Assembly (NCBI GenBank): GCA_937775265.1
Contig: CALKBV010000008.1
Coordinates: 1 to 64,000, forward strand
Source: an uncultured Pseudomonadales bacterium
GTDB lineage: Bacteria > Pseudomonadota > Gammaproteobacteria > Pseudomonadales > Azotimanducaceae
Direction of reading: 5' to 3'
Length of the DNA stretch: 64,000 nucleotides
The notes under the pieces were generated by a model that saw only the letters and a program-made list of their open reading frames with translations, was not told the DNA's origin and made no database searches. Position numbers and translations under genes: made by a program. This document shows positions 9,802-18,115 of the stretch, piece by piece; the first letter of the stretch is position 1, and every line of letters starts with the position of its first letter.

Positions 9802-11094
9802 ATGAAAAATAAATTTAGAACCGCGCTGGCCTTTGCGCTGGTCCTGCCTTTATTCGCACATGCGGGAAACCGGTGGATGGATAATCTGGAACCGGCACAT
9901 TGGACCGCTACCTGGGCGACAGCCAACAAGAAGATTACAGCGTTCGACGCACCACTCGATACCATTAACAACACCACCTTGCGCCAGATAGTGCGTATTA
10001 GTGAAGCTGGCAGAATGGTTCGAGTCTCATTTAGCAATGAATTTGGTACGACACCGCTGATCATCAACGAAGCACATGTCGCCCTGCGAGATAGTGGTTC
10101 CGCCATCGTCGAGCGCTCCGGTAAGCAACTCACTTTCTCCGGCTCTAATAGCGTTGCTATTCTGCCTGGCGCACGAATTATCTCTGACTCCGTCGGTATG
10201 GATGTAGCAAACAATACCGAGGTCGTCATCAGTGCTTATTTACCTGAAGATGTGACGGGTTCTGGATCGCCAGTGACTTACCATGTCCGCGCACTACAAA
10301 CTAACTACATCGCAGCCGGCAACCAGGCGGCCGATACAGATCTGGAGAGTGCAACAACAACTACGGCATGGCATTTTCTCGCCAGTGTTGATGTTGCGAA
10401 CTATTGGCCAATGCCTGTGATTGCCGCGCTCGGAGACTCAATTACTGACGGCGATCAAATGGCTGCTCCCAATGAGCCGATCGACACCAATGTTCGCTAT
10501 CCAGACTTGTTATCCAATGCCATCAGCGTTGGAGGCAAAGCCGCAGGTGTGATTAATCTGGGTACCTCAGGTAGCCAGGTTCTTACATCGTTTCTTGAAG
10601 AAGACCCTGCGGTAAGGCTCAGCCGCGATGTATTAGCACAAGCCGGCGTCACTCACTTGATTTACCTGGAAGGTATTAACGATATCGGATTGCCCGTGAT
10701 GCTCTCGTTTCTTGGCATTCCGACGCCGGTAAATTCTGCTGAAGCGATCATCGCAGGACACAAACGGGTCATTAGCATCGCAAAAGCCGCTGGATTGTTC
10801 GTTATCGGAGGCACGTTAACCCCATCTGGTGGCTCAGCGCTACCGGGTTACAACGATGCAACCACCGAAGCCAAGCGACAGACCATTAATGCATGGATAC
10901 GGGACAGTGGCGCCTATAACGCCGTCATTGACTTCGACTCGGCACTGGCAGATCCAGAGAACCCGGCAGCAATGCGCGCGGACTTAACTGCAGATGGCCT
11001 GCACCCTAATGCAGCGGGTTATCAAGTGATGGCTGACACTGCATTCGCCGTAATTGGCGGGCGGTTGCCAGCTAAGCGGTATGAAGGTGACTAA
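9802..11094 (+). CDS. Exported SGNH/GDSL hydrolase
   Basis: Secreted esterase/lipase-like hydrolase of 430 residues. A signal peptide (MKNKFRTALAFALVLPLFAHA) is followed by a beta-rich domain, then block I IAALGDSITDG (catalytic Ser about residue 212), GTSGSQVL, YLEGINDIG (block III Asn) and DGLHPNAAGYQVMAD with the catalytic Asp-x-x-His. Similar proteins act on acylated sugars or polymers outside the cell. The start has AGGAA upstream. The gene ends before a strong bidirectional terminator. Confidence 0.92.
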   Translation: MKNKFRTALAFALVLPLFAHAGNRWMDNLEPAHWTATWATANKKITAFDAPLDTINNTTLRQIVRISEAGRMVRVSFSNEFGTTPLIINEAHVALRDSGSAIVERSGKQLTFSGSNSVAILPGARIISDSVGMDVANNTEVVISAYLPEDVTGSGSPVTYHVRALQTNYIAAGNQAADTDLESATTTTAWHFLASVDVANYWPMPVIAALGDSITDGDQMAAPNEPIDTNVRYPDLLSNAISVGGKAAGVINLGTSGSQVLTSFLEEDPAVRLSRDVLAQAGVTHLIYLEGINDIGLPVMLSFLGIPTPVNSAEAIIAGHKRVISIAKAAGLFVIGGTLTPSGGSALPGYNDATTEAKRQTINAWIRDSGAYNAVIDFDSALADPENPAAMRADLTADGLHPNAAGYQVMADTAFAVIGGRLPAKRYEGD

Positions 11095-11122
11095 TCAATT
11101 CCTCTTACGACAAACCGACTCT

Positions 11123-11157
11123 AAACAAAGGGGGCGCACAGCTCCCCCTTTGTTTTT
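11123..11157. terminator. Bidirectional rho-independent terminator
   Basis: A perfect 12-bp stem, AAACAAAGGGGG at 11123-11134 with CCCCCTTTGTTT at 11144-11155, a 9-base loop, and T-run to 11157. It lies between the convergent GDSL hydrolase and MDR genes, and the A-run on the left lets it serve both directions. Confidence 0.93.
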
Positions 11158-12186
11158 CTAAATCGCAGCTGGCAGTTTCAACACCATCTTGCCGAGGTTT
11201 TTGCCTTCATACAGTTGCTTAAACGCTTCAGGGAAATCACACACATCACCAGAGACTGCAAAAGATGGTATCTTCAATTTTCCATCCTTAATCCAACCAG
11301 CCATCTGCGTTCGCGCTTCCTCATACTGGTCTACGTAGTCAAAAATGACATAACCCTGCATGCGCGCGCGCATCGTGCCTAACCATATATAATTGTCAGG
11401 CCCGCGCATTTCTTCCTGCGCATATTGAGAAGTAGAGCCACACAGCAAGACCGTTCCGCGCATCGCTATAAGCTTTAGGCTTAAATCTAAGACCTCGCCA
11501 CCAACATTATCAAAGATAAAATCCAGCCTATCCGGTGCCGCGGTGACAAGCTGATCGTACCAATCGCTATCTTTGTAGTTGATGGCAATGTCATATCCCA
11601 GCTCATTAACCAGCCAATCACATTTTTCTTCGCTACCCGTTAGCCCGATGACCGTTGCACCTGCGAGCTTTGCAATTTGACCTGCAATAGAGCCGACCGC
11701 ACCCGCGGCACCATTCACTAAGACTGTCTGTCCCGGTTGCGGCTTACATTCTTTAATCAGCGCGAAGTAGGCTGTTAATCCAGATACACCGAAACCGCCG
11801 AGCCATGCTTCAAGCGGTGCCTGGCTCACATCGCAGCGCTCCAGCTCACCGGGCCCACACGCTATAAAGTTTTGTACACCACCCGAGGCAAGAACGTACT
11901 CACCGACTTCATAACCACTAAGTTTAGATTCAATCACTCGTCCAGCCGCAGTGCCTCGTACCAGGTCGCCGGGCCTGACTCGGAACAGAAACTCATCTGA
12001 ATCCCTGACGATCAAACGCAAAGCAGCATCCAAACCAAAGTAGTGAGATTCAACCAGTACCTGCCCATTACCGCACTCTGGCGCGGATGATTCTTTAGTT
12101 TCAAAATCTTCCGGGCCCGCGATACCTGTCGGAACCTGTTTAAGAAATAATTGCTGATTTACCTTTTCGTTCTGACCAGAACTCAT
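11158..12186 (-). CDS. NADP-dependent MDR oxidoreductase (prostaglandin-reductase/CurA-like)
   Basis: Zinc-free medium-chain dehydrogenase/reductase of 342 residues. The GroES-like N-domain ends near residue 125, followed by VLVNGAAGAVGSIAGQ (nucleotide-binding AxGxxG), a Rossmann domain, FIFDNVGGEVLD and GTVLLCGSTSQY. These enzymes typically saturate the C=C of alpha,beta-unsaturated ketones or detoxify such compounds. It is separated from the next minus-strand gene upstream (TonB receptor) by a hairpin, so it may have its own promoter. Role in catabolism of the same substrate set is an inference. Confidence 0.9.
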   Translation of the reverse strand: MSSGQNEKVNQQLFLKQVPTGIAGPEDFETKESSAPECGNGQVLVESHYFGLDAALRLIVRDSDEFLFRVRPGDLVRGTAAGRVIESKLSGYEVGEYVLASGGVQNFIACGPGELERCDVSQAPLEAWLGGFGVSGLTAYFALIKECKPQPGQTVLVNGAAGAVGSIAGQIAKLAGATVIGLTGSEEKCDWLVNELGYDIAINYKDSDWYDQLVTAAPDRLDFIFDNVGGEVLDLSLKLIAMRGTVLLCGSTSQYAQEEMRGPDNYIWLGTMRARMQGYVIFDYVDQYEEARTQMAGWIKDGKLKIPSFAVSGDVCDFPEAFKQLYEGKNLGKMVLKLPAAI

Positions 12187-12221
12187 TTTTCTTCCTACAG
12201 TTTCTCTGCCTTAAAAAGTGC

Positions 12222-12254
12222 AAAAAAAAGCGAATGCATGGCATCCGCTTTTTC
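12222..12254 (-). terminator. Rho-independent terminator after the TonB receptor
   Basis: A-run at 12222-12229, then GCGAATGC...GCATCCGC with one mismatch in the stem and T-run beyond. On the minus strand it ends with a U-tract 19 bases after the receptor stop codon, as expected for termination of that gene. Confidence 0.75.
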
Positions 12255-12272
12255 ATCAACCTCTTTCGAGAT

Positions 12273-14822
12273 TTAGTCGAACTTCATACCAAATTCAATA
12301 CCCCACTGAAGTGGTGCACCATATTGCGTGAAGTTCCACAAGCCACCCACTGAGTTAGCAGATACACGGTACTCTTCATCGAGCAGGTTCTTGCCGAAGA
12401 GAGTCGCGTGGTACTTGTCATCGGCATCGGTAAACGTAATATTCAAATCAACCAAAGTCCGAGCTTCCATCTGCGAGTACGTCGGATGACGTACGACATT
12501 GTTTCCCACAGCATTCGGGTCAAATGGGCTCATCTCGGCATCGTCCTGATAATGTGCAGAGAGGTAATAGGTAATCGTCGCGCCACTAGATAGTGGTTGT
12601 ACGTACGTTCCCTGAACACCTGCCTGTACTTCAGACGCAAACGGAATATCCAGACTTGAGAGATCAACTCCCTCAAATTCGAACTCGTCGTAAGTGGCAT
12701 CCAGATACCCGAGCGACCCACGAATAGTTAGATTGTCTGTCGCCAACCAGGTCGCTTCAATTTCCAGACCTGTAGCATTCGATTCACCCGCATTCAGAGT
12801 AATCGTTTCCTGACCTTCAGTTCCGCTGAGCGGGTCAATGAAACGGAATACCTGATTACGTTGCAGATCTTCGTAGTCTGTGTAGAAAACAGATGCGTTG
12901 AATCGCAGAACACCGTCGAACAAATCACCCTTGAAACCAACTTCAAAGTTGATGTTCGTTTCTGGGTCATACGGGATGCATGTTGCTGCCTGTGAACAAG
13001 TTTCGCTAAACCCTCCTGACAAGAAGCCGGTTGCAACACTTGCGTACAACAAATGGTCACTCTCGGTTTTATAATCAAGAACGACTCTCCAGGTTGTTTC
13101 AGACCACTCTTCCGTTCTGTCTGCGACAAAAGCATAGGCGCTAACAGGTATAGGTGATTTCCGTGGATCAATCTGCTTGCCTTCGAGTCCCGCACGACTA
13201 ACCGACGTTGAGCGTATATCGATACAATTACCGTCGGCATCTTGCAATTCGTCACGGGCTTCTGTGTATTGATTACATGGTCCACCACTACCCGTCGGCT
13301 TCCAGAACTCTTTTTCATCCTTGGTGTTACGAACACCGAGCGTCAAACTCAATTGGTCATTGAATGCATAAGTACCATCGGCATAGAACGCTGTTGATTC
13401 ACGTTCCTGCTTAACCTGGCCAGAACCTGGGTCACCGGTGATTCCGCGAAGATCGAGATCGAGGAATCCCCGGTCATCAAAGAATGCTGGGCCAGGGAAT
13501 AGCGAAGACAGGCCAACAGTCGCGTAGGACCTGAAATCGAGGTCGTCCGTGAGATAGATCGCACCAACAACAAAGTTGAGTGGACCATCAAACTCAGTCA
13601 GCAGTCTGATTTCTTGCTGAAACTGCTCGCGTTCAAGGTTACGTGTGGCATCGAACAGTGACAAGAACGCCTCACCCGTATAGGTGCTTGGTAGCGTCTC
13701 TTCCTGTTCACGGTAGCCTGTAACAGACTTGATCGTGTAGTCACCAAATGAGTAAGACATATTCAAGTAATAACCGTCGACATCAACCTGGTGGCCATCT
13801 CGAATGTTGATGCCGTTACCTTGTTGAGTCATGCCGGTACTAAACGGGTCTGAGTGGCCCGCTGCGTGGATGCCAGGAAAACCCAACAACTCAAGCAAAA
13901 ACCCTTCACCAGCCGGGGTTTCGTTTATCGCTGCAGGTGAGTCAGAGGTATCGCGAACGATTTCCCAAAGAAAGTAGGCTTCGAATTGGTCGTTAGGTTG
14001 CCAAAGCAGTTTGGATTTAGCAGCAAAAACATCCTTTCCAGCGAGATTCTCACCACCGCCAGTTGTTACCTGGCTTAATTCTGGTGGCAGCTGACTCCCA
14101 TCAGGCGCTAGACCGAACAAGCCATAAAGCGGTGAGTTTGGAAACGTCGCGGTGTCCTTGTCATTGGTGTAAAAGCCGTCTTCCTGCGTTTGCGACCCAG
14201 CGAATCTAAACGCCAATTCGCCCGGAATAAGAGGAACGTCAAATCCGACCTGTATCTTGTAGTTGTCAGAATCGTTATTTAGGCCCGGATAGGATCCCAT
14301 GGAGACTTTAACCTCACCGCCAAATTCATTCATGTCAGGTCGTTTGCTGGTAATAGCAATCACACCACCCGTGCTGTTTTTACCAAACAGCGTACCCTGA
14401 GGACCGCGGTAAATTTCTACCTGCTGTAGGTCGAACAATTCAACAAACTGTGATTGAACATGGTTCAGTGCAAATTCATCGATCAGGATTCCTACACTAG
14501 GGTCCTGGGTCGTCAAAATTGAAATAGAACCCGTACCTCGAATACCACCGGCTAAGGCATTAAAGCCCGTTTGTATCGTTAAGTTCACGTTTGGCGATAG
14601 GTCGGAAATTGCCCGAATGTCATTACCGAACGTTCGAGCAATTTGATTGGCAGTCAACGTCGAGACAGAAATTGGCGTGTCCTGCTGCGAGATTGCCCGT
14701 TTCGTACCTGTTACGATGATTTCTTCAAGCACTCGCTGGTCATCAGCTAATGCTATTGGGCTAAGCACAAACATGATGCTGAGCACTGAAATAAACATGT
14801 TGCGAAATGTCTTTAAAATCAT
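12273..14822 (-). CDS. TonB-dependent outer-membrane receptor
   Basis: Outer-membrane active transporter of 849 residues. Signal peptide ending SPIALA, TonB box EEIIVTGTKR near residue 33, plug domain with RGPQGTLFGKNSTGG, and a 22-strand barrel closing on WGIEFGMKFD. The sequence resembles the broad sphingomonad/marine group of receptors annotated for siderophore, B12 or polycyclic/terpenoid uptake; the ligand cannot be called from sequence alone. It is divergent from the SnoaL/acyl-CoA ligase pair, so uptake of a substrate activated to a CoA ester is a reasonable inference. Confidence 0.93.
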   Translation of the reverse strand: MILKTFRNMFISVLSIMFVLSPIALADDQRVLEEIIVTGTKRAISQQDTPISVSTLTANQIARTFGNDIRAISDLSPNVNLTIQTGFNALAGGIRGTGSISILTTQDPSVGILIDEFALNHVQSQFVELFDLQQVEIYRGPQGTLFGKNSTGGVIAITSKRPDMNEFGGEVKVSMGSYPGLNNDSDNYKIQVGFDVPLIPGELAFRFAGSQTQEDGFYTNDKDTATFPNSPLYGLFGLAPDGSQLPPELSQVTTGGGENLAGKDVFAAKSKLLWQPNDQFEAYFLWEIVRDTSDSPAAINETPAGEGFLLELLGFPGIHAAGHSDPFSTGMTQQGNGINIRDGHQVDVDGYYLNMSYSFGDYTIKSVTGYREQEETLPSTYTGEAFLSLFDATRNLEREQFQQEIRLLTEFDGPLNFVVGAIYLTDDLDFRSYATVGLSSLFPGPAFFDDRGFLDLDLRGITGDPGSGQVKQERESTAFYADGTYAFNDQLSLTLGVRNTKDEKEFWKPTGSGGPCNQYTEARDELQDADGNCIDIRSTSVSRAGLEGKQIDPRKSPIPVSAYAFVADRTEEWSETTWRVVLDYKTESDHLLYASVATGFLSGGFSETCSQAATCIPYDPETNINFEVGFKGDLFDGVLRFNASVFYTDYEDLQRNQVFRFIDPLSGTEGQETITLNAGESNATGLEIEATWLATDNLTIRGSLGYLDATYDEFEFEGVDLSSLDIPFASEVQAGVQGTYVQPLSSGATITYYLSAHYQDDAEMSPFDPNAVGNNVVRHPTYSQMEARTLVDLNITFTDADDKYHATLFGKNLLDEEYRVSANSVGGLWNFTQYGAPLQWGIEFGMKFD

Positions 14823-15013
14823 AATTTCATTCCCCCGTTTTCAGATAAAAAGTGCCACATAATTAAACGTGATGCGGTACTTTGGCGTTTGATTTAGTTA
14901 TAAATAACTTTTTTTATGATGCTAATGCAATCTAACTTTAACCGATGGTTTCCTGCATGACCAGTTTTTTTGTAGCCCACTTCACTTTTCGCATATTATC
15001 CGTCAAAGCTAGC

Positions 15014-15019
15014 TATACT
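15014..15019 (+). promoter_or_regulatory. Possible -10 box for the SnoaL/acyl-CoA ligase operon
   Basis: TATACT sits 28 bases before the ATG at 15048, with GAGGAG just ahead of the start as ribosome site. No convincing -35 hexamer is seen at the normal spacing, so this is a weak call. Confidence 0.4.
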
Positions 15020-15047
15020 CTAGGTCTGCCAACATCGAGGAGACAAT

Positions 15048-15539
15048 ATGACTGATTTCAATGACGATGAGATTAAAGAACTACGCGAATTGCTTGAAAA
15101 AGAGAAAATTCGAAAGCTTAAACAACTTTATTCCCACCTAATGGACAGTGGCCAAATCGATGCTTTAGCCGACATCTTCACCGAAGATGCCATCTGTGAG
15201 TTTGGCCCGGAATATGGTAACTGGGAAGGCAGGGAAACCATTAGAACCAACTATCACGGGGTCTTTGACGCTCAGGCGCCCTTTAGTGTGATGCACCATA
15301 TTACTAACCACTATATAGAGATGACCGGACCAGATACGGCAGAAGGCCGCTCCTATCTTCTGGATGTAGCCACAAGCATCGAACCAGAGGGACAACCGAT
15401 AGTGTGGTTCGGGCTCTACGACGAAGATTACCGCAAGGTTGATGGCCAATGGCTGATCAGCAAATGTAGCCTTCAGTTCCTCTGGCCGCAGAGAATGACG
15501 ATGCCCTCCTTCGAAACCCCTTTTCCGCAGGTAAACTAA
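15048..15539 (+). CDS. SnoaL-like (NTF2-superfamily) protein
   Basis: A 163-residue cone-shaped alpha+beta-barrel protein. The helix IRKLKQLYSHLMDSG is followed by the conserved ALADIFTEDAICEFG, WEGRETIRTNY, VMHHITNHYIEMTG and the closing strand WLISKCSLQFLWPQR. Members include hydratases, isomerases and cyclases acting on steroid, polyketide or terpenoid intermediates; the exact reaction is not predictable. It is clearly paralogous to the gene at 22003 (shared ADxFxEDAxCEFGP and FLWP-R). It ends 3 bases before the acyl-CoA ligase start, so they are co-transcribed. Confidence 0.88.
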   Translation: MTDFNDDEIKELRELLEKEKIRKLKQLYSHLMDSGQIDALADIFTEDAICEFGPEYGNWEGRETIRTNYHGVFDAQAPFSVMHHITNHYIEMTGPDTAEGRSYLLDVATSIEPEGQPIVWFGLYDEDYRKVDGQWLISKCSLQFLWPQRMTMPSFETPFPQVN

Positions 15540-15542
15540 ACA

Positions 15543-17093
15543 ATGAATCTCGTTGATGCTGTTCGCAAATGGGCAACCCTGGCACCTGACAGAACGGTCG
15601 TCGTAGATTCCACAACGAATCGACGGATCACCTTTGAAGAATTGTTAGGCAGAGTAATACGACTGTCCAATGGGTTTGCCTCCTTAGGTCTGGCCAAAGG
15701 CGACAGGGTTGCAGTGCTTTCGACTAATAGTATTGAATACTTTGAGGTCTACTACGCTTGCGCCATGTCTGGTCTTATTGCGCAACCGATTAACTGGCGG
15801 CTGTCAGCGGAAGAAATTACGCGCATCGTTGAAGATGGCGAACCTTCGGTCTTCATTTGCCAGAAGGAGTTTCTGAACCTCCAAAATGAAGTGCGCGCTA
15901 CCGTGACATCAAACATCACTTATCTCCAATACGGCCAGGAGACAGACGGATCCTACGAAGCCCTTGTAACTCAAGCTTCTACAGAAGACCTCTCCCACGA
16001 TATTGGCGGCGCCGACCCAGTACTGATCCTGTACACAGGTGGCACAACAGGACTCTCCAAAGGAGCCCTGCATACTCACCACAGCCTTTACATGGGAATG
16101 CTCAATCAGACCGTTGCCGAACGCATTGTTCCAAATGACGTCTACATGTTGACCGGCCAAATGTTCCATATTCCCGTGGCGCTTGCCATGAATTATATTG
16201 CCCACGGCTGCCCCTGCGTGCTGATGAACTTTGACGCTAAGATTGCACTCGAGCTTATTCAGAAAGAAAAAGTGTCAGCATTTTTAGGTATTACCACCAT
16301 GCTGAACTGGATGATGGCGGTAGAAGGGTTCGAAAACTACGACATCTCAAGTCTTCGAAACATACAGTACGGCGGCGGCCCAATGCCGGAAACCGTTGTC
16401 AAGGCGGCACTTAAGGCGTTCCCATGCACAATCATTCAGGGCTACGGCCAGACGGAAGGCATGACAATGACTTTCCTTTCTCAGGAGGATCATCAACATG
16501 CTATCAACGGCGAGCGCGCCGAGCGCTTAAACGCCTGCGGCAGAGAGGGATTCGTCACTCGAATCCGCGTCGTCGATACCGCAGGCATTAACGTTCCAAA
16601 AGATAGCACCACTTCCGGGGAAATCATCGTTGCCTCAGAAGCCAACATGGTGGGCTACTGGCAAAAACCTGAACTGACAGCCGCCATTATGAAGGATGGT
16701 TGGATGTGGACCGGCGATATCGCAACCTGGGATGAAGATGGCTACGTCTTTATCGTTGATCGCTCAAAAGACATGATCATTTCAGGCGGGGAAAACATTT
16801 ATTCGACTCAAGTTGAATCCGCCATCCATAAGCATTCTGGCGTACTCGAGTGTGCCGTTATCGGCATACCCGATGATGAATGGGGTGAATCTGTAAAAGC
16901 GGTGGTTGTGATGAAGCCTGGAGAGTCAGCAACAGAATTAGAGATCATTGAGGTTGCGAAGGCACATCTTGCCTCTTACCAGAAGCCAAAGTCAGTTGAT
17001 TTCGTTGACAGCTTGCCAAAAGCGCCGACTGGAAAGATCCTGAAGCGAGAACTGCGCGACCCTTACTGGAACCGTCAGGAGCGAAAAGTTTGA
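15543..17093 (+). CDS. AMP-dependent acyl-CoA synthetase
   Basis: ATP-dependent CoA ligase of 516 residues, in the ANL superfamily. Motifs: P-loop LYTGGTTGLSKGALHTH (about residue 163), GYGQTEGMT (A5), TGDIATWDEDGYVFIVDRSKDMIISGGENIYS (A7-A8 hinge) and the catalytic Lys in PTGKILKREL near the C-terminus. It would activate a carboxylate for beta-oxidation; a long/branched-chain or aromatic acid is likely but not resolvable. Its TGA overlaps the TTG start of the next gene. Confidence 0.92.
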   Translation: MNLVDAVRKWATLAPDRTVVVDSTTNRRITFEELLGRVIRLSNGFASLGLAKGDRVAVLSTNSIEYFEVYYACAMSGLIAQPINWRLSAEEITRIVEDGEPSVFICQKEFLNLQNEVRATVTSNITYLQYGQETDGSYEALVTQASTEDLSHDIGGADPVLILYTGGTTGLSKGALHTHHSLYMGMLNQTVAERIVPNDVYMLTGQMFHIPVALAMNYIAHGCPCVLMNFDAKIALELIQKEKVSAFLGITTMLNWMMAVEGFENYDISSLRNIQYGGGPMPETVVKAALKAFPCTIIQGYGQTEGMTMTFLSQEDHQHAINGERAERLNACGREGFVTRIRVVDTAGINVPKDSTTSGEIIVASEANMVGYWQKPELTAAIMKDGWMWTGDIATWDEDGYVFIVDRSKDMIISGGENIYSTQVESAIHKHSGVLECAVIGIPDDEWGESVKAVVVMKPGESATELEIIEVAKAHLASYQKPKSVDFVDSLPKAPTGKILKRELRDPYWNRQERKV

Positions 17094-17395
17094 ACGTTAA
17101 GTTCTTTATTGGCCAACAGATTGAACACAAGCGCTTTAACTATCGCGGCCTGATCTATGATGTTGACTCTGAGTTCAGGGGAACCGAAGAATGGTATCAA
17201 AAGATGGCGACGTCCCTGCCACCCAAGGACGAACCCTGGTACCACGTGCTGGTTCACGGCGCCGATCATACAACCTATGTTGCCGAACAAAACCTGGCTG
17301 CTTACGAAGGCAAGGAATTTATTGACCATCCTCTCCTGCCAAATTTTTTTAATGGGTTTTCGAGCGGGGCCTACTCACCGACCAACAAACAGTAA
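17090..17395 (+). CDS. hspQ: HspQ / YccV-like heat-shock protein
   Basis: A 101-residue homologue of HspQ, the hemimethylated-DNA-binding-fold protein that modulates Lon proteolysis in enterobacteria. Features: KFFIGQQIEHKRFNYRGLIYDVD, WYQKMATSLPPKDEPWYHVLVHGADHTTYVAEQNL, and HPLLPNFFNGF. The start is TTG at 17090 because the conserved N-terminus begins there, overlapping the ligase stop (TTGA). Its position directly behind a catabolic ligase is unusual. Confidence 0.9.
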   Translation: MNVKFFIGQQIEHKRFNYRGLIYDVDSEFRGTEEWYQKMATSLPPKDEPWYHVLVHGADHTTYVAEQNLAAYEGKEFIDHPLLPNFFNGFSSGAYSPTNKQ

Positions 17396-17461
17396 AGATT
17401 TGCCACGAGTGTCCCCCCCACACTTCCGGCCAGCTCTAATCCTACACCGATTAGGACAGTC

Positions 17462-17842
17462 CTAGTCTGCAGCAGGACCTTTGAAAGACTTCAGCTCTTC
17501 ATACCAGCCAGACCCATTGATCTTCATCGGAATGCTGCCGAACTTTTCCATGGTATCCAGGTGCCTGCGGCGCCCCTGCCAGGCTTCCGGGTCTGCCTGC
17601 CAGTCATTAAGCACTTTTTCTGCCTCTTCATAGCTCGGGGCTTCAACCTCATAAAGAGACAGGTAACTCGACTTGGTTTCCAGGCCCAGATGCGGACCTG
17701 CCAACTTGTAAACCTTGCCACTGACAAAGTTCGGACACTTTGTGGTGTCTTCAATGTGCTGGTCCACAAACCATTCATCAAAAGCCGCCTGGTCTTCATC
17801 ACCGAGCGGCTCACAAAGACCAATCAGCACATAGCGTGGCAT
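17462..17842 (-). CDS. EthD/dimeric alpha-beta-barrel-like protein
   Basis: A 126-residue protein that begins PRYVLIGLCEPLGDEDQAAFDEWFVDQHIEDTTK, the layout of EthD-type ferredoxin-like dimeric barrels (a strand, then a helix with W/F-H around residue 28). A second helix EEAEKVLNDWQADPEAWQGRR follows. EthD itself is needed with a P450 system for ether cleavage, and small barrel proteins of this kind are common beside oxygenases. Here it closes the P450-Rieske operon, 9 bases after the 87-aa gene. Catalytic function is not established; family assignment is by pattern only. Confidence 0.65.
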   Translation of the reverse strand: MPRYVLIGLCEPLGDEDQAAFDEWFVDQHIEDTTKCPNFVSGKVYKLAGPHLGLETKSSYLSLYEVEAPSYEEAEKVLNDWQADPEAWQGRRRHLDTMEKFGSIPMKINGSGWYEELKSFKGPAAD

Positions 17843-17851
17843 GCTTTACTC

Positions 17852-18115
17852 CTACCCTAAATGGGTGGCCATTTTATTACCGGCATCATCCCTTCCTACG
17901 ATTCGGGAAACAGACAATTGCGTATCTGGATTGGGAACATTATTAACCCAGTTGCACACCTGAGGGTCCGCGAAACGAATATCACCAGAGACGTAAATGC
18001 CTTCCCCGGTGAATATTCCAGCCTTGTCTCCACAGCTAAGCCGAACATTGCCATCATCGAGCAATTCATAAGTCGTATCAGTATCAAATGGATGCGTCAT
18101 ACTCATATTATTCAC
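17852..18115 (-). CDS. Uncharacterised 87-aa protein of the Rieske operon
   Basis: Not recognised. The protein reads as a small beta-rich domain: TYELLDDGNVRLSCGDKAGIF, then a strand with GIYVSGDIRFADPQVCNWV, then SVSRIVGRDDAG. It has two Cys, no signal peptide and no transmembrane segment. Its start overlaps the last 8 bases of the Rieske gene and its stop is 9 bases before the EthD-like gene, which argues that it is translated as part of the operon. A second start (residue 4) is possible. Confidence 0.6.
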   Translation of the reverse strand: MNNMSMTHPFDTDTTYELLDDGNVRLSCGDKAGIFTGEGIYVSGDIRFADPQVCNWVNNVPNPDTQLSVSRIVGRDDAGNKMATHLG

